This document shows, in pieces, positions 45,001-53,608 of a stretch of 64,000 nt of DNA. The notes under the pieces were generated by a model that made no database searches, had not been told where the DNA came from, and saw only the letters and a list, made by a program, of their open reading frames with translations. Source of the DNA: Candidatus Saccharicenans subterraneus (GTDB taxonomy: Bacteria; Acidobacteriota; Aminicenantia; Aminicenantales; Saccharicenantaceae); assembly GCA_003426165.1 (NCBI GenBank), contig QUAH01000006.1, positions 1 to 64,000 on the forward strand, written 5' to 3'. The first letter of the stretch is position 1; each line of letters begins with the position of its first letter. Position numbers and translations under genes: made by a program.

Positions 45001-45904
45001 CTCCATCTTCTTCATCCTGCTCATTGGCTTCCTGGTGGCCACGATCAAGAAGATGGTGGTGGTTCCCATCAACCAGCTGATAAGGGCCACCCAGGAAGTT
45101 GGCCTAGGCAACCTGGATGTCAGGGTGGAACACCAGGCCCGGGACGAACTGCGGAGCCTGGTGGATGGCTTTAATACGATGGTGGAGAACCTGAAAGCCC
45201 ACGAAAAGGAACTGGCCGAACTGAGCCAGCGGGTGGCCTGGACCGAGATGGCCAGGAAGGTGGCCCACGAAATCAAGAACCCTCTGACCCCGATTCAGCT
45301 ATCGGCCGAGCACATCCTGAAGGTCCACGCCGACCGTCATCCAGATTTTGACCGGGTCCTTAAAGAATCCATTTCCTACATCATCTCCGAGGTGGAAAAC
45401 CTGCGCCGGATTGCCGGTGAATTCATGACCATAGCCCGGGAAAGCGGGGCCATCAGGGAAAAGTTTGACCTGAAAGACCTGGTGCTGGACCTGCTCCAGC
45501 CTTTCAGGGAAACCCTGGCCGAGCGGATAAAATTCACACTTCGCGAATCAGGCCGCAACTTCGAGCTGGTTGGTGACCGTGGCAAGATGAAGGTGGCCAT
45601 TCGCAACATACTGATCAATGCCATCGAGGCCATCAGAGGACCTGGCCTGGTGGAAATCAATCTCCGAGATAAGGGAGCCGAGCTGGAGCTGGAAATTAAA
45701 GATTCAGGCTGCGGCATTCCAGAAGAAGTTGCCGTGCATATTTTTGAACCATATTTTTCTACCAAGGAAAAGGGAACCGGCCTGGGGCTCCCCATCTGCA
45801 AGAGAATCGTGGAAGAACACGAGGGAACAATCCGGCTGGAGAGCCAGCCCGGGCAGGGAACGACCGTGACCATCACCCTCCCTAAAAGACTTCCTGTAAC
45901 CTGA
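42014..45904 (+). CDS. Very large NtrY-like sensor histidine kinase
   Basis: 1296 residues, nearly twice the usual NtrY size. A TTG start at 42014 has AAGGA 6 bases upstream; ATG 42023 is an alternative. Membrane segment 1 is near 12-36, an extracytoplasmic domain follows (about 37-255), then a cluster of seven to eight membrane helices (about 260-540), a second extracytoplasmic part (about 545-785), more helices and a third exposed region before the last helix near 1000. A HAMP segment precedes HisKA with His1085 (VAHEIKNPLTPIQLSAEHI), and the ATPase domain has NILINAIEAI, DSGCGIPEE and GTGLGLPICK. No NtrX-type regulator is adjacent. Confidence 0.92.
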   Translation: MKDMASLSNLRNNRWLQFAVGFFLLGLALLAASTLLLKSRSVQSEAETLSSLRKSAARIRIEFSTLVELLKTRQAHFQEIAPGLTPEEIFATFQKAGLETAVEGVAWLDNNLNPLLWLGNVANLHSLIKGWPDGSSRFLNGSFIVQDRASYFLVRLVPAGRDRYLALFELLAFQPQFQSAYLREFVRLKSVPGSGADINFWDYEQDTEALARFFSRTGDEYLSQQTEEVEIRTLYFPLRNEQGQILATVTLNSLQLQRQRFALPAMLRILAIVLAIVAFILFTGWLYRSELRAPGTRWLAWLLSLSGLMIIRVHLGILARNYPASGWKVFTAERLGLGWPLGLAASPADLFISSLLFCALVYSTIRIFAGAYLRGSGAATSYSPEARLPALKAIILGLASALSVAALSWFIKELVENCNLNLLSFSLNPSSLLIYLSLFLVISSLLLPVILFSRQILPGLPRQPSSLVGFLLAGLALFFSLRLVTDIGLNEMAFLFIFWLLLTAVSTLNWKTWALSAIFLFLISCFSYFLLREFTEAKSRNLTENVLVHLVSSQKTWAGMALRQSFGELQKRSRDLLSYFRNPADPELARRLWNLTLLARLNWNSCLYLQSQDLKLLSSFGLNMPVFAEQTNDLPFSPSPVIEEQYLDILGQEKHFLVGYQDFRDGEGRGGRLAIWASLDPELLPFFYSANPYFELLRLNTLPSLQHFPVSLAIFNGQGQALFTQSQPGFALPTDLQKKVRGAASGFWSSFRDGQARYRAFFIILDDDNTYVFYHLEKSWRRQFTDFLKLFFLLAIFLAIALVPRILRQGQWRLSGRSFSFRVYLAFLVTGLVPLFFFIFFSQTVVARLFADRFVREATSRAYFARSILHDFISLQEQNDQPAAEMPEDLVFWISSTLNNDVNLFKNGRLLSSSRREYFETGLLSEMLDGETYFRLAFQNLPLAVSRKTFGRYSYQTLTVPYRYRQDVYFLNLPFPFEKQEISQARTELFEFFLFASIFFILLIGFLVATIKKMVVVPINQLIRATQEVGLGNLDVRVEHQARDELRSLVDGFNTMVENLKAHEKELAELSQRVAWTEMARKVAHEIKNPLTPIQLSAEHILKVHADRHPDFDRVLKESISYIISEVENLRRIAGEFMTIARESGAIREKFDLKDLVLDLLQPFRETLAERIKFTLRESGRNFELVGDRGKMKVAIRNILINAIEAIRGPGLVEINLRDKGAELELEIKDSGCGIPEEVAVHIFEPYFSTKEKGTGLGLPICKRIVEEHEGTIRLESQPGQGTTVTITLPKRLPVT

Positions 45905-45980
45905 TATCTTTTTTCCCTGCTTTATAATGCACAGAACTTGTGGCAAAATAGCCGGTGTGGCCTGAAGCGGAGAGGTGGAA

Positions 45981-46475
45981 ATGAGAGTTCTGGTTACCTA
46001 TCTCAGCCTTAGTGGCAATACCAAAATGGTGGCCGAAGCCATTTATGAAGTCCTGCCCGAGCCCAAGGAGCTCAAGCCCATAGCCCAGGTCGCCGACCTA
46101 TCAGGGTACGACCTGGTCTTCGTTGGATTTCCCGTTCACAGCCACAGTGTTCCGGCCAGGATAGAGCCCTTTCTCAAGTCCCTGCCGGCGGGTCTTAAGA
46201 CCGCCCTGTTCATGACCCATGGCTCAATCCCTGGAACCAGGCTGGCCCGGGAAGCCATGGAACAGGCCCTGATACTGGCCGGGCAGACCCGAATACTCGG
46301 GACTTTTGCCTGCCGGGGCAAGGTGTCTGACCAGGCCATGGAAATACTCAGTCGCTCCCCCGAGCATGAGCTCTGGACTGAAATGGCCGTGACCGCCAGG
46401 AATCATCCTGACCACCATGACCTGGAGGATGCCCGGACCTTCGCCCGCTGGGTGGTCAACCTGGCCAGGCAGTGA
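45981..46475 (+). CDS. Flavodoxin-family protein
   Basis: 164 residues from ATG 45981, with AGAGGTGG upstream. The FMN phosphate-binding loop LSLSGNTKM is at about 8-16, the second strand and loop with YDLVFVGFPVHSHSVPARI, and the third flavin loop with FMTHGS and FACRGKVSDQ. The C-terminal helix region is short (DLEDARTFARWVV). It should carry electrons in the cytoplasm; the donor and acceptor are unknown. It starts 76 bp after the kinase gene in the same direction. Confidence 0.88.
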   Translation: MRVLVTYLSLSGNTKMVAEAIYEVLPEPKELKPIAQVADLSGYDLVFVGFPVHSHSVPARIEPFLKSLPAGLKTALFMTHGSIPGTRLAREAMEQALILAGQTRILGTFACRGKVSDQAMEILSRSPEHELWTEMAVTARNHPDHHDLEDARTFARWVVNLARQ

Positions 46476-46545
46476 TGCTATCTAGATAAACCCGCCCCAC
46501 TGACTCTTCGGTTCGTTTCTTCGGGTTCTGGAATTTTTGGAATTC

Positions 46546-47511
46546 TTAGAGATGCCTTATCCTTTCAAAGCCTGAAACGGCCACGACATCCAGGCTCTCG
46601 CCCGATTCCCTTTCCAGCTGGTCGAGCAGCAGGTTCAACCCCAGGGTATCGCTGGCGATATGACCGGCCACGATGACGTTAAGGTTGGCTTTCTTGGCCT
46701 TCTCCAGGGCTTCCTCGCTGTAATGCATGCCGACCAGGGTGCTGATGCCGGCCGCCGCCTGCTTCTCGTAAATATCCTTGGAGCCCTCGGTCCCGCCGGT
46801 CATGTCCACATAGATCTTGCCGGCCCGGCTGTTTTCCGAGCCAGAAAGTATTTTGGGTGGAACCGAGTTGCGGCTGGAATTACGGTACTCCGGAATGCCC
46901 CTGAGAATTTCCAGGACATCCTTCAGCCTGTCCGGGGACTTTTCCCGGAAAAGGTCGCTGAGATACCGGGTCACGCAGTTGTCGGCCGGGGTATGCAGGC
47001 AGGCCAGGGGCAGGTTCAGCAACCGGGCCACATCCACCGTCCGGTTATGGTTTATTGGCAGCAGCCTTCTCTCTATCTCTCCAATTCTTTTTTCCATCAA
47101 CTGCTCGGCCACGCTGGGTGTTACCCCGAAAGAAGTGAGCAGGTCAACCTGCAGGGCCATCACCTGGGACAGCTGGGCCAGCGCCCTTCCAGAAGGATGA
47201 TGGGCCAGCACCAGGTCAATTTTCCTGTTTTCATCCCGGTTCAGGATATAGGCCAGGAGAATTTCAGCCGCGTCCATGTCAATCCCGGCCAGGATGCGCC
47301 TGACTTCGGTCTCCGGGTCGCCGGCCAGCACCCGGCTGTCCCCGAAGGGGTTAAACAGGCGGTCCTGGTCGAAGTTCTCCTTATCCCCCGCTTCCAGTTT
47401 TTCAAAAGCCTTCCTTTCTTCCTGGAGCAACCGTTCTATCTCTTCCCGGGGTCTCGGGTCATTCTTTATGCCCACCTCGACCGCCAGGCGATAAAAATCT
47501 TTAAGCTTCAT
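46546..47511 (-). CDS. NIF3-like (DUF34) metal-binding protein
   Basis: 321 residues from ATG 47511, which has AGGAGAGGG upstream; a longer frame to 47559 runs inside the neighbouring gene. The NIF3 metal-binding elements are visible: DLVLAHHPSGRAL with paired His, DVARLLNLPLACLHTPADN with His-Thr-Pro-Ala, and near the end VIVAGHIASDTLG. The family is conserved from bacteria to humans and sometimes linked to GTP cyclohydrolase-like chemistry, but without a firm function. The start overlaps the end of the upstream unknown gene by 4 bp, so the two are coupled. Confidence 0.85.
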   Translation of the reverse strand: MKLKDFYRLAVEVGIKNDPRPREEIERLLQEERKAFEKLEAGDKENFDQDRLFNPFGDSRVLAGDPETEVRRILAGIDMDAAEILLAYILNRDENRKIDLVLAHHPSGRALAQLSQVMALQVDLLTSFGVTPSVAEQLMEKRIGEIERRLLPINHNRTVDVARLLNLPLACLHTPADNCVTRYLSDLFREKSPDRLKDVLEILRGIPEYRNSSRNSVPPKILSGSENSRAGKIYVDMTGGTEGSKDIYEKQAAAGISTLVGMHYSEEALEKAKKANLNVIVAGHIASDTLGLNLLLDQLERESGESLDVVAVSGFERIRHL

Positions 47512-48554
47512 GTTCCCTCTCCTGTGAAAAGATTTTTTGCCCGACCCGGGGCCGGCCAATGCCTCCAGGCCCTGGAAGCCAAGTGTAACCCTTTCAGGCA
47601 GAGCTTTTCAACTTTTCTGGAATAGCAACCGCCGGGAATGAACCGGCTCAGGCTCAGATGAAACAGGCCATGCTGCAGCCGGCCGATTTCCGTGGCCAGG
47701 AAGGATATTTCCGTATCCAGTTCCGGAGAGAAATTGCCGGCCCGCTTCCTTCGGACCAGCCCCTGCCACCCGGCCCTGGCCCAGCCCGAGAAGACCGCCG
47801 CCAGCAGCAGGAAGTAAGCTTCAAGTCGGGTCTGAAATTCTTCCGCGCTCACGCTCAATATGGGTTCGATTTTCCAGGAAGAGACTCTATCCCAGGTCTT
47901 GCGGCACATCGCAGGACGGAAGGGAAAATACCATTTAACAACCGGACAGGGCTCAAAGCTCAGCCTTTCATCTTCAACCAGGTAATACAACACGCCGGCC
48001 CCTGTCTTACCAGTCATGCTTTCAGAGAAAGAAACGGCCGGAATCAGGATTCTTTTCTCCGCTGGCAGGTCAAAGACCGGAAAGTGCTGGCCCGGGTCGC
48101 CTTCAGCCCAGGAACTTCCGACCATCCCGGTTCCAAGCAATTTGAAGGTTCTGCTGGCGGGCGGAGGCAGAAACAGATGATTGTAACCGAGGGCTGGCTT
48201 CTCGGCTGATGCCCAGGCCACAGGGGGCAGCTCAACCCAAACCTGTCCCGGCCCGGCTTTTTTCAAGACTGGAACAATAACTCCCCACCAGACCACTGCT
48301 CTCAAAGTGGTTCTCGGGAGTCCAGCGGCCAGCTCTTCCACCAGCCAGAGCAGTTCGAATGATTTTTTATGACCGGGCTTGAAAGGTTCAGCCAGTGGTG
48401 CGAACCTGTCGAGCCAGGAGCCCATTTCTGTTCGTTCCGATCCGGTCCGGGCTCCGGACCGGCCGGAACCATGGCTTTCATCAAAGCGCGAGGCCATCTC
48501 CCTGATTTTGGCCCGGGCCTGGCAGATTCTGGACGGCAGATGGCTATCGATCAT
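47508..48554 (-). CDS. Unknown protein coupled to the NIF3-like gene
   Basis: About 348 residues from ATG 48554. Longer in-frame starts at 48575 and 48662 exist; none has a convincing ribosome-binding site, and the extra residues look non-coding. The sequence is rich in Trp and aromatic residues (LRAVVWWGVIVPVL, VKWYFPFRPAMCRKTWDR) and has a basic segment LVRRKRAGNFSPELD followed by an amphipathic helix. There is no signal peptide or membrane helix. I recognise no family. Its stop overlaps the start of the NIF3-like gene by 4 bp, which suggests a shared task. Confidence 0.6.
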   Translation of the reverse strand: MIDSHLPSRICQARAKIREMASRFDESHGSGRSGARTGSERTEMGSWLDRFAPLAEPFKPGHKKSFELLWLVEELAAGLPRTTLRAVVWWGVIVPVLKKAGPGQVWVELPPVAWASAEKPALGYNHLFLPPPASRTFKLLGTGMVGSSWAEGDPGQHFPVFDLPAEKRILIPAVSFSESMTGKTGAGVLYYLVEDERLSFEPCPVVKWYFPFRPAMCRKTWDRVSSWKIEPILSVSAEEFQTRLEAYFLLLAAVFSGWARAGWQGLVRRKRAGNFSPELDTEISFLATEIGRLQHGLFHLSLSRFIPGGCYSRKVEKLCLKGLHLASRAWRHWPAPGRAKNLFTGEGT

Positions 48555-48654
48555 TATCAGAGAAAATATAGCCATTCGTACCTGGCAAAGCAAGAGAAAT
48601 GGCCTGGCTAACCTTATTTGACAGCAGGCAGGATATCGAGTAAATTCTAACCTG

Positions 48655-48912
48655 ATGCTCATAAGACTGATTTTCCTGTTTCTCTTATTTTACCTGGTCT
48701 TACTGGTGGTGCGTTTTTTTCAATCACTGGGGCAGCCGGCGGCCGGAAAACGACGTCAGCCAGACTCTCTGCCCAAGAAAGCCATGGTCAAGGACGAGGT
48801 CTGCAACACCTATATTTCCGAGGACGAGGCCCTGAAAGAAACTAAAAACGGGCGCATTTATTATTTCTGTTCTGAAGACTGCCGGAAAAAGTTCCTGGCC
48901 TCCGGTAAATAA
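48655..48912 (+). CDS. Small membrane-anchored YHS/TRASH-like cysteine protein
   Basis: 85 residues. One membrane helix (about 3-24) is followed by a short linker and a YHS-like metal-binding domain: KDEVCNTYISEDEAL, then GRIYYFCSEDCRKKFLA, giving three cysteines in a C-x(n)-Cx3C layout. Such domains bind copper, zinc or iron. The gene is divergent from the unknown gene upstream and converges on the acylphosphatase gene. Confidence 0.78.
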   Translation: MLIRLIFLFLLFYLVLLVVRFFQSLGQPAAGKRRQPDSLPKKAMVKDEVCNTYISEDEALKETKNGRIYYFCSEDCRKKFLASGK

Positions 48913-48926
48913 GGGCCTAACCCCTG

Positions 48927-49211
48927 TCAGTAACCGGAAAATTTTATTGAAAAATCGAGAAACTCGTCCCTGAATTCTTCCCAGTCGAGGTCGACTTTCT
49001 CCACCCTGGCCATGCGGGGTCCCTTCTTAAGCTCGGCCAGGAACAGTTCCAGCGCTTCCCGGTCACCTTCGGCCACCACCTCCACCCGACCGTCGGAAAG
49101 GTTGCGAACCCAGCCGGTTATCCCCAGCTGGTTGGCCACGTGCTGGGCAAAAAAGCGAAAGGCCACTCCCTGCACCCGTCCCGAAATGTAGGCATGAAAC
49201 CTGGCCTTCAC
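48927..49211 (-). CDS. acyP: Acylphosphatase
   Basis: 94 residues starting at GTG 49211, typical length. The active-site motif [12 protein letters not shown] carries the catalytic Arg, and [19 protein letters not shown] carries the catalytic Asn. It hydrolyses acyl phosphates such as carbamoyl phosphate in the cytoplasm. No ribosome-binding site is obvious. It lies 14 bp from the convergent YHS-like gene. Confidence 0.93.
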   Translation of the reverse strand: MKARFHAYISGRVQGVAFRFFAQHVANQLGITGWVRNLSDGRVEVVAEGDREALELFLAELKKGPRMARVEKVDLDWEEFRDEFLDFSIKFSGY

Positions 49212-49430
49212 GGGAAAAATTTTATCACAGGTCCGGCCATTAAAAAATCATGAACAGGTCAAGGCCGAGGAACAGTTCCCGGCCTCGAGGCCAATATCTC
49301 TGGCGCAGGACCGGAGTGGGCCCTGTAAATAGGGCAATGAATTTTCTGATCATAAACTAACGCCGCCGCAGCCAGCCACAGCCGGCCAACCCCACTAAAA
49401 ATATTCTGAGATTTAAGTTAGAATGAAGCC

Positions 49431-50195
49431 ATGAAGAAAGCCCTCTTAACCCTGGCCGGTTTCGATCCCACCTCGGGAGCTGGAGCCAGCCTCGACCTGA
49501 AAGTCTTTAAACACCTGGGCTATTATGGACTGGCCGTCCTGACCTCGATCACCGTTCAGGATTCCCGCCGCGTTTATGACTACCTGACCATTCCTCCGCG
49601 GCTTGTTCTCCAGCAATACAGAAAGCTGCGGTCGGATTTCCAGCTGGCCGGAATCAAGATGGGAATGGTTGGAAGCCGGCAGCTGTTCCGGGCCATAGAA
49701 CAGATTCTCGGTGAGAGCCGGGGACTGCCGGTGGTGGTCGACCCGGTTTTCCGCTCTTCCTCCGGCCACTGGCTGCTGGAAAGGCAGGAATTGCCCGGGT
49801 ATCTCAAAGCGATCAGGAGCAAAATTTCACTGCTCACCCCAAATTTAGAAGAAGCCTCCCTCCTGCTTGATAAAAAGATCGATAGCCCCGAAAAAATGGT
49901 CGAGGCTGCCAAACAGTTGAGCGAGCTGGCCTCGGCCCCGTGCCTGGTCAAGGGAGGACACCTCAGGGAGAAGGCCGTGGACATTCTTTATGACGGCCAT
50001 CGGGTCTTCCAGTTCCAGAAGCGAAAACTGCCGGTCGAAGTTCATGGCACGGGCTGTTTTCTATCTTCGGCTATACTCTGTTACCTGGTTGATGGCTGCA
50101 GCCTGACCCTTGCCTGCCGCAAAGCCTCGGCGCTTCTGCACCGCCGGCTGCTATCTCCACTCCAAATCAGCCGCCGGGCCCTGTTCGACCTTTAG
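49431..50195 (+). CDS. thiD: ThiD-like hydroxymethylpyrimidine/phosphomethylpyrimidine kinase
   Basis: 254 residues, usual ThiD length. The PfkB-like fold starts with LTLAGFDPTSGAGASLDLKVF, with AVLTSITVQDSRRV, then GIKMGMVGS, VVVDPVFRSSSG, LLTPNLEEASLLL, CLVKGGH, and the catalytic HGTGCFLSSAI with the GTGC anion hole. It phosphorylates the pyrimidine precursor of thiamine. No other thiamine gene is in the window, so a salvage role or related B6 kinase activity is possible. Confidence 0.88.
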   Translation: MKKALLTLAGFDPTSGAGASLDLKVFKHLGYYGLAVLTSITVQDSRRVYDYLTIPPRLVLQQYRKLRSDFQLAGIKMGMVGSRQLFRAIEQILGESRGLPVVVDPVFRSSSGHWLLERQELPGYLKAIRSKISLLTPNLEEASLLLDKKIDSPEKMVEAAKQLSELASAPCLVKGGHLREKAVDILYDGHRVFQFQKRKLPVEVHGTGCFLSSAILCYLVDGCSLTLACRKASALLHRRLLSPLQISRRALFDL

Positions 50196-50206
50196 TCCCC
50201 CGAACT

Positions 50207-52528
50207 CTACTTTGCCGGCTCGAGCTTTTCCGTCCGCTCCAGCACCCGGCTGACCGCTGACTCTGAAAAACTCCAGGGATGGTAGAGACTGTTGAGATAA
50301 AGAGAAATCTGGTCCTTATAATGAGGGGCAAGAAAATGACCGCTCTGGCCGGAGGTAATGACCGCCAGCGACCTGTCCAGGTCAGACAGGTCGACTATCA
50401 GCCGGCAGGAAGCCCCGCCGGTCGTCTCCCAGCCTTCGGTCCCGAAGCTGGCCCTGACCGTGCTCCCATCGCCGATCATGGGAAAGCGGCCGGCATTAAA
50501 GAAGCCCAGGAACCACTTCTGCCCCAGGATATGCCGGTAGTGCAGGCTGTGCATTTCAGCCCAGTCCCATTTTTCCTGGTTGCGACCGAACTCTTTCCTG
50601 AGGTAGGCTATTGTTTCCAGCAAGGCTTTTTCGATCATCTCTTCCCGGGTCTCCACTTTCTCAGTTTCCTTGTTGTCAAACCACCTGGAATCTGGCTGGT
50701 CCAGGATTCTCTCCAGCCCAGCTTCTTTCACCCGGAAGTATTCGGCAATCTGCTCATAATAGGTCCGAAAATCATCCCGGAAGGTTAAATCCTGTAGCCT
50801 GTCCCAGAAGACTTCAAAAATGGCCGGGGCCAGTCCGCCCCTGACCTCGCCGTTCCACTGAACCAGCAACTTCCTGGCCTCCTCGGCCACCGGGTCGCTC
50901 AGCCTGACCTGGCTCAGGACATTCTTCAGCCGTTCCGCTTTCCTGGAATAAACATCATTCTGAATGGCCATCATCGTCTCGACCGAATGTTTCGGCCTGG
51001 CCTGGATCAGCTCCCGGATTCTTTCTTTCCTGTCCGGGGAGAGCCAGTCATAGCTCAGGTAATGGGCATAGCCCTCGGGATAAAGATTACTATTGGCGGT
51101 CACGATGAAACCAGACGGGGGATTGAACTGGTTGGGCTTATCTTCTTCGGCCAGGTAGCCAGTCCACATGCTATCCTGCCGCCACCCGGGGTAAGGATAG
51201 ACGGCGGTCTCTTTCTTGCGGACCGGAATCTTTCCGGACAGGTAATAACCTATGTTCCCGTAGATATCAGCATAGACGAAATTCTGGGAAGGATTTTCAA
51301 ACAGCCTGATGGCCTGGGTGAACTCGGTCCAGTTGCGGGCTTTATTTATTAAGTACAGGCCGCAGACGGTCTGGTCGCCCTCGTAGATGGTCCAGCGCAG
51401 GGTGATGGGCATCTCGCAGTTAAGGAGAAAGGGGGTTAGCATCGGGCCTTCTTCCACCCAGCGAACATTCATGACCGTGGGATTTTTCTCGCCCCTGACT
51501 TTGACTTCTTCCCTGCGGAAGGAAAAGGGCTTCCACTCTCCCTTCCGGAAGTAGGATTCCTTATCCCAGTCAACCTGCTCGACATAGATATCCTGGACAT
51601 CCACGTAGGAATTGGTCACACCCCAGGCTATGTGCTGGTTGTGCCCGATGACCACCATGGGCACGCCCGGAACGGTAACCCCGGAAACCTGGTAATCGGG
51701 GCACTCCAGGCTAATTTCCATCCAGATAGGTGGAAGGGAAATAGCCAGGTGGGGGTCGTTGGCCAGCAGTGGCTGTCCGGATTCGGTCAGTTTGCCTGAA
51801 ATGACCCAGTTGTTAGAGCCGGCCACAGCTGGCTGGTCCATCCAACCCAGGAAAAGCAGGTCCAGCCTGACTTCCGGGTCCGGCGGGAAGTCTATGCCCG
51901 GCTCCAGGACTTCTAATCCCCGCTTCCCGGTTAATTTCATGATATTCATCCGCGGTAGCTCTGAGGTCAGGTCGGCCGCCAGCCCCAGGGCCAGCAGGTG
52001 CTTCACGGCCAGGGTATCCTCCACCCGCCAGGGCTCGGGCCGGTGCCTAAGAATGATGAACTCGGGCGGCCAGTCCCATTTAAGACTATCGATGTAAGCA
52101 TTTACCCCGCGGGCATAAGCTGCCAGCAGTCCTTTCATCTCGTCTGGAAGTTTCTGGTAGTCACGTTCAATGGCCAGCGGTATTCCCAGGACCCGGCTCC
52201 GGATGTCGAACCTGAGTCCGGGCTTTCCCAAGATCTCAGACAGGCGACCATGGGCAATCCGCCTTATCAGCTCCATCTGCCATAATCTTTCCCGGGCCTG
52301 GACAAAGCCCGAGGCCAGGAACAGGTCCTGTTCATTGTCTGCCTTAATGTGCGGAATGCCCCACTTGTCCCAGTTGATGGTCACCCCGGAACTCAGCCCC
52401 GGTATCTGGACCTTATCCCTTTTTTCCGGTAGCGAGGAACGGAAAGCAAAGTAGATTAGGATGGACGCACCCAGTAACATAAAAAATAATACAAGCGCGA
52501 TAACTTTTAAGAATCTTAATTTTTTCAC
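50207..52528 (-). CDS. Penicillin acylase-family Ntn hydrolase
   Basis: 773 residues from GTG 52528, with GGGGGGTGGA upstream. One N-terminal membrane segment (about 9-30) is followed by the alpha chain, a spacer, and the beta chain whose new N-terminus would be the Ser in GSNNWVIS, the autocatalytic cleavage site. Beta-chain motifs include LLANDPHLAISLPPIWMEI, GVTVPGVPMVVIGHNQHIAWGVTN and, late, GQSGHFLAPHYKDQ. Family members cleave amide-linked acyl groups, from penicillins to acyl-homoserine lactones. The start overlaps the end of the binding-protein gene by 4 bp, so they are coupled; the substrate is unknown. Confidence 0.92.
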   Translation of the reverse strand: MKKLRFLKVIALVLFFMLLGASILIYFAFRSSLPEKRDKVQIPGLSSGVTINWDKWGIPHIKADNEQDLFLASGFVQARERLWQMELIRRIAHGRLSEILGKPGLRFDIRSRVLGIPLAIERDYQKLPDEMKGLLAAYARGVNAYIDSLKWDWPPEFIILRHRPEPWRVEDTLAVKHLLALGLAADLTSELPRMNIMKLTGKRGLEVLEPGIDFPPDPEVRLDLLFLGWMDQPAVAGSNNWVISGKLTESGQPLLANDPHLAISLPPIWMEISLECPDYQVSGVTVPGVPMVVIGHNQHIAWGVTNSYVDVQDIYVEQVDWDKESYFRKGEWKPFSFRREEVKVRGEKNPTVMNVRWVEEGPMLTPFLLNCEMPITLRWTIYEGDQTVCGLYLINKARNWTEFTQAIRLFENPSQNFVYADIYGNIGYYLSGKIPVRKKETAVYPYPGWRQDSMWTGYLAEEDKPNQFNPPSGFIVTANSNLYPEGYAHYLSYDWLSPDRKERIRELIQARPKHSVETMMAIQNDVYSRKAERLKNVLSQVRLSDPVAEEARKLLVQWNGEVRGGLAPAIFEVFWDRLQDLTFRDDFRTYYEQIAEYFRVKEAGLERILDQPDSRWFDNKETEKVETREEMIEKALLETIAYLRKEFGRNQEKWDWAEMHSLHYRHILGQKWFLGFFNAGRFPMIGDGSTVRASFGTEGWETTGGASCRLIVDLSDLDRSLAVITSGQSGHFLAPHYKDQISLYLNSLYHPWSFSESAVSRVLERTEKLEPAK

Positions 52529-53592
52529 TCCACCCCCCTTGCCGGGGACGCCTCTCGGGTCCCGGCCCGGCCAGAATTACTTATTATCCGGTCGGCCATT
52601 CCGGTTAAAGACGCCGGCAGCTTGATGCCCTGCATCCTGGCGGCTTCTTCGTTAACGTAGAATTTGACCCGGTCAATGTACTGAAAGGGAATGCGGGCCG
52701 GGCTTTCTCCGTTTTTTATCCGGATGACCAGCTCGGCTGTCCTGTGGCCGATGTCGTCGAAGCCAAAGCCCATGGAGGCGCAGGCTCCCAGTTCAGCCCC
52801 GGTGGCAAAGGCAGCAAAGAGCGGCAACCGGTTTTCGGCAGCCAGTTTGCCTATAACCTGGAAATTGGAGTTAATGGTGTTATCAGAAACCGGAAATAAG
52901 ACATCAACCCGGTCCCGGATCAGGGCCTGGACGGCCTGGACAATATCCCCGGCACTGCCTATGGGCTGGCCAACTATTTCCAGTCCCAATTCATCAGCCG
53001 CTTCCTTCATCAGTTCGAAATAGTATTCCGAGTTTATTTCCGAGGGCGTCCAGATGGTACCGACTTTTCTGGCCGCGGGAAGGGCCCGGTGTATCAATTC
53101 CAGCACCTGCCTGATCGGAGCGGTCGAGCAGACTCCGGTCACCCGGGGGTCATGGTCGACCGCCGTCCTCCCGGCCCGGACGATATAGGGATTGGCCACA
53201 GAAGAAAAAACGATGGGCTGATGACTGGAAGCAATCAGGGCTGCCTGCAGAGCAGCCGTTGAAATCGGCACCAGCAGGTCTGACCTGTCCACCAGCCCCT
53301 GAACCAGTTCCGGAAGAAGGGCCACCTGGCCGTTGGCTTTTTTGACTATGATTTCCAGCCTCTGGCCGCTGGTCTTCTGGTAGTCAGCCAGCTTCTCCTC
53401 CAGCCCTCGCAGGACCTCAAGAGAGGTGGGTGAATCGTAGGCCAGGATGATGCCCACGGTGAAATGGCCTGAAACTTTTTCTTCTCTTTTCACCTTTTCT
53501 TTACATCCTGTCAGCACCAGGGCCGTAATGATAATGGCTGTCATCAAGCATAATAAGAAACGCCCGGAGATGATGATTTTTCTCATTTTCAT
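52525..53592 (-). CDS. ABC substrate-binding lipoprotein (PF04392/TrpX-like)
   Basis: 355 residues from ATG 53592, 16 bp after the dehydratase gene; a longer frame to 53649 would overlap it. A lipoprotein signal ends ALVLTGC. The fold is that of the DUF534/ABC_sub_bind family: VGIILAYDSPTSLEVLRGL, LLVPISTAALQAALIAS, PIVFSSVANPY, VGTIWTPSEINSEYYFELM and VLFPVSDNTINS. Relatives bind tryptophan, tyrosine or other aromatic ligands and normally sit with TrpY/TrpZ permease and ATPase genes, absent here. Its stop overlaps the penicillin acylase start. Confidence 0.88.
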   Translation of the reverse strand: MKMRKIIISGRFLLCLMTAIIITALVLTGCKEKVKREEKVSGHFTVGIILAYDSPTSLEVLRGLEEKLADYQKTSGQRLEIIVKKANGQVALLPELVQGLVDRSDLLVPISTAALQAALIASSHQPIVFSSVANPYIVRAGRTAVDHDPRVTGVCSTAPIRQVLELIHRALPAARKVGTIWTPSEINSEYYFELMKEAADELGLEIVGQPIGSAGDIVQAVQALIRDRVDVLFPVSDNTINSNFQVIGKLAAENRLPLFAAFATGAELGACASMGFGFDDIGHRTAELVIRIKNGESPARIPFQYIDRVKFYVNEEAARMQGIKLPASLTGMADRIISNSGRAGTREASPARGVE

Positions 53593-53608
53593 CACTTTTT
53601 TTATAATT

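Noticed and set aside
46660..47625. 321-codon rightward frame opposite the NIF3-like gene
   Set aside because: No domain and no ribosome-binding site; the leftward gene is conserved.
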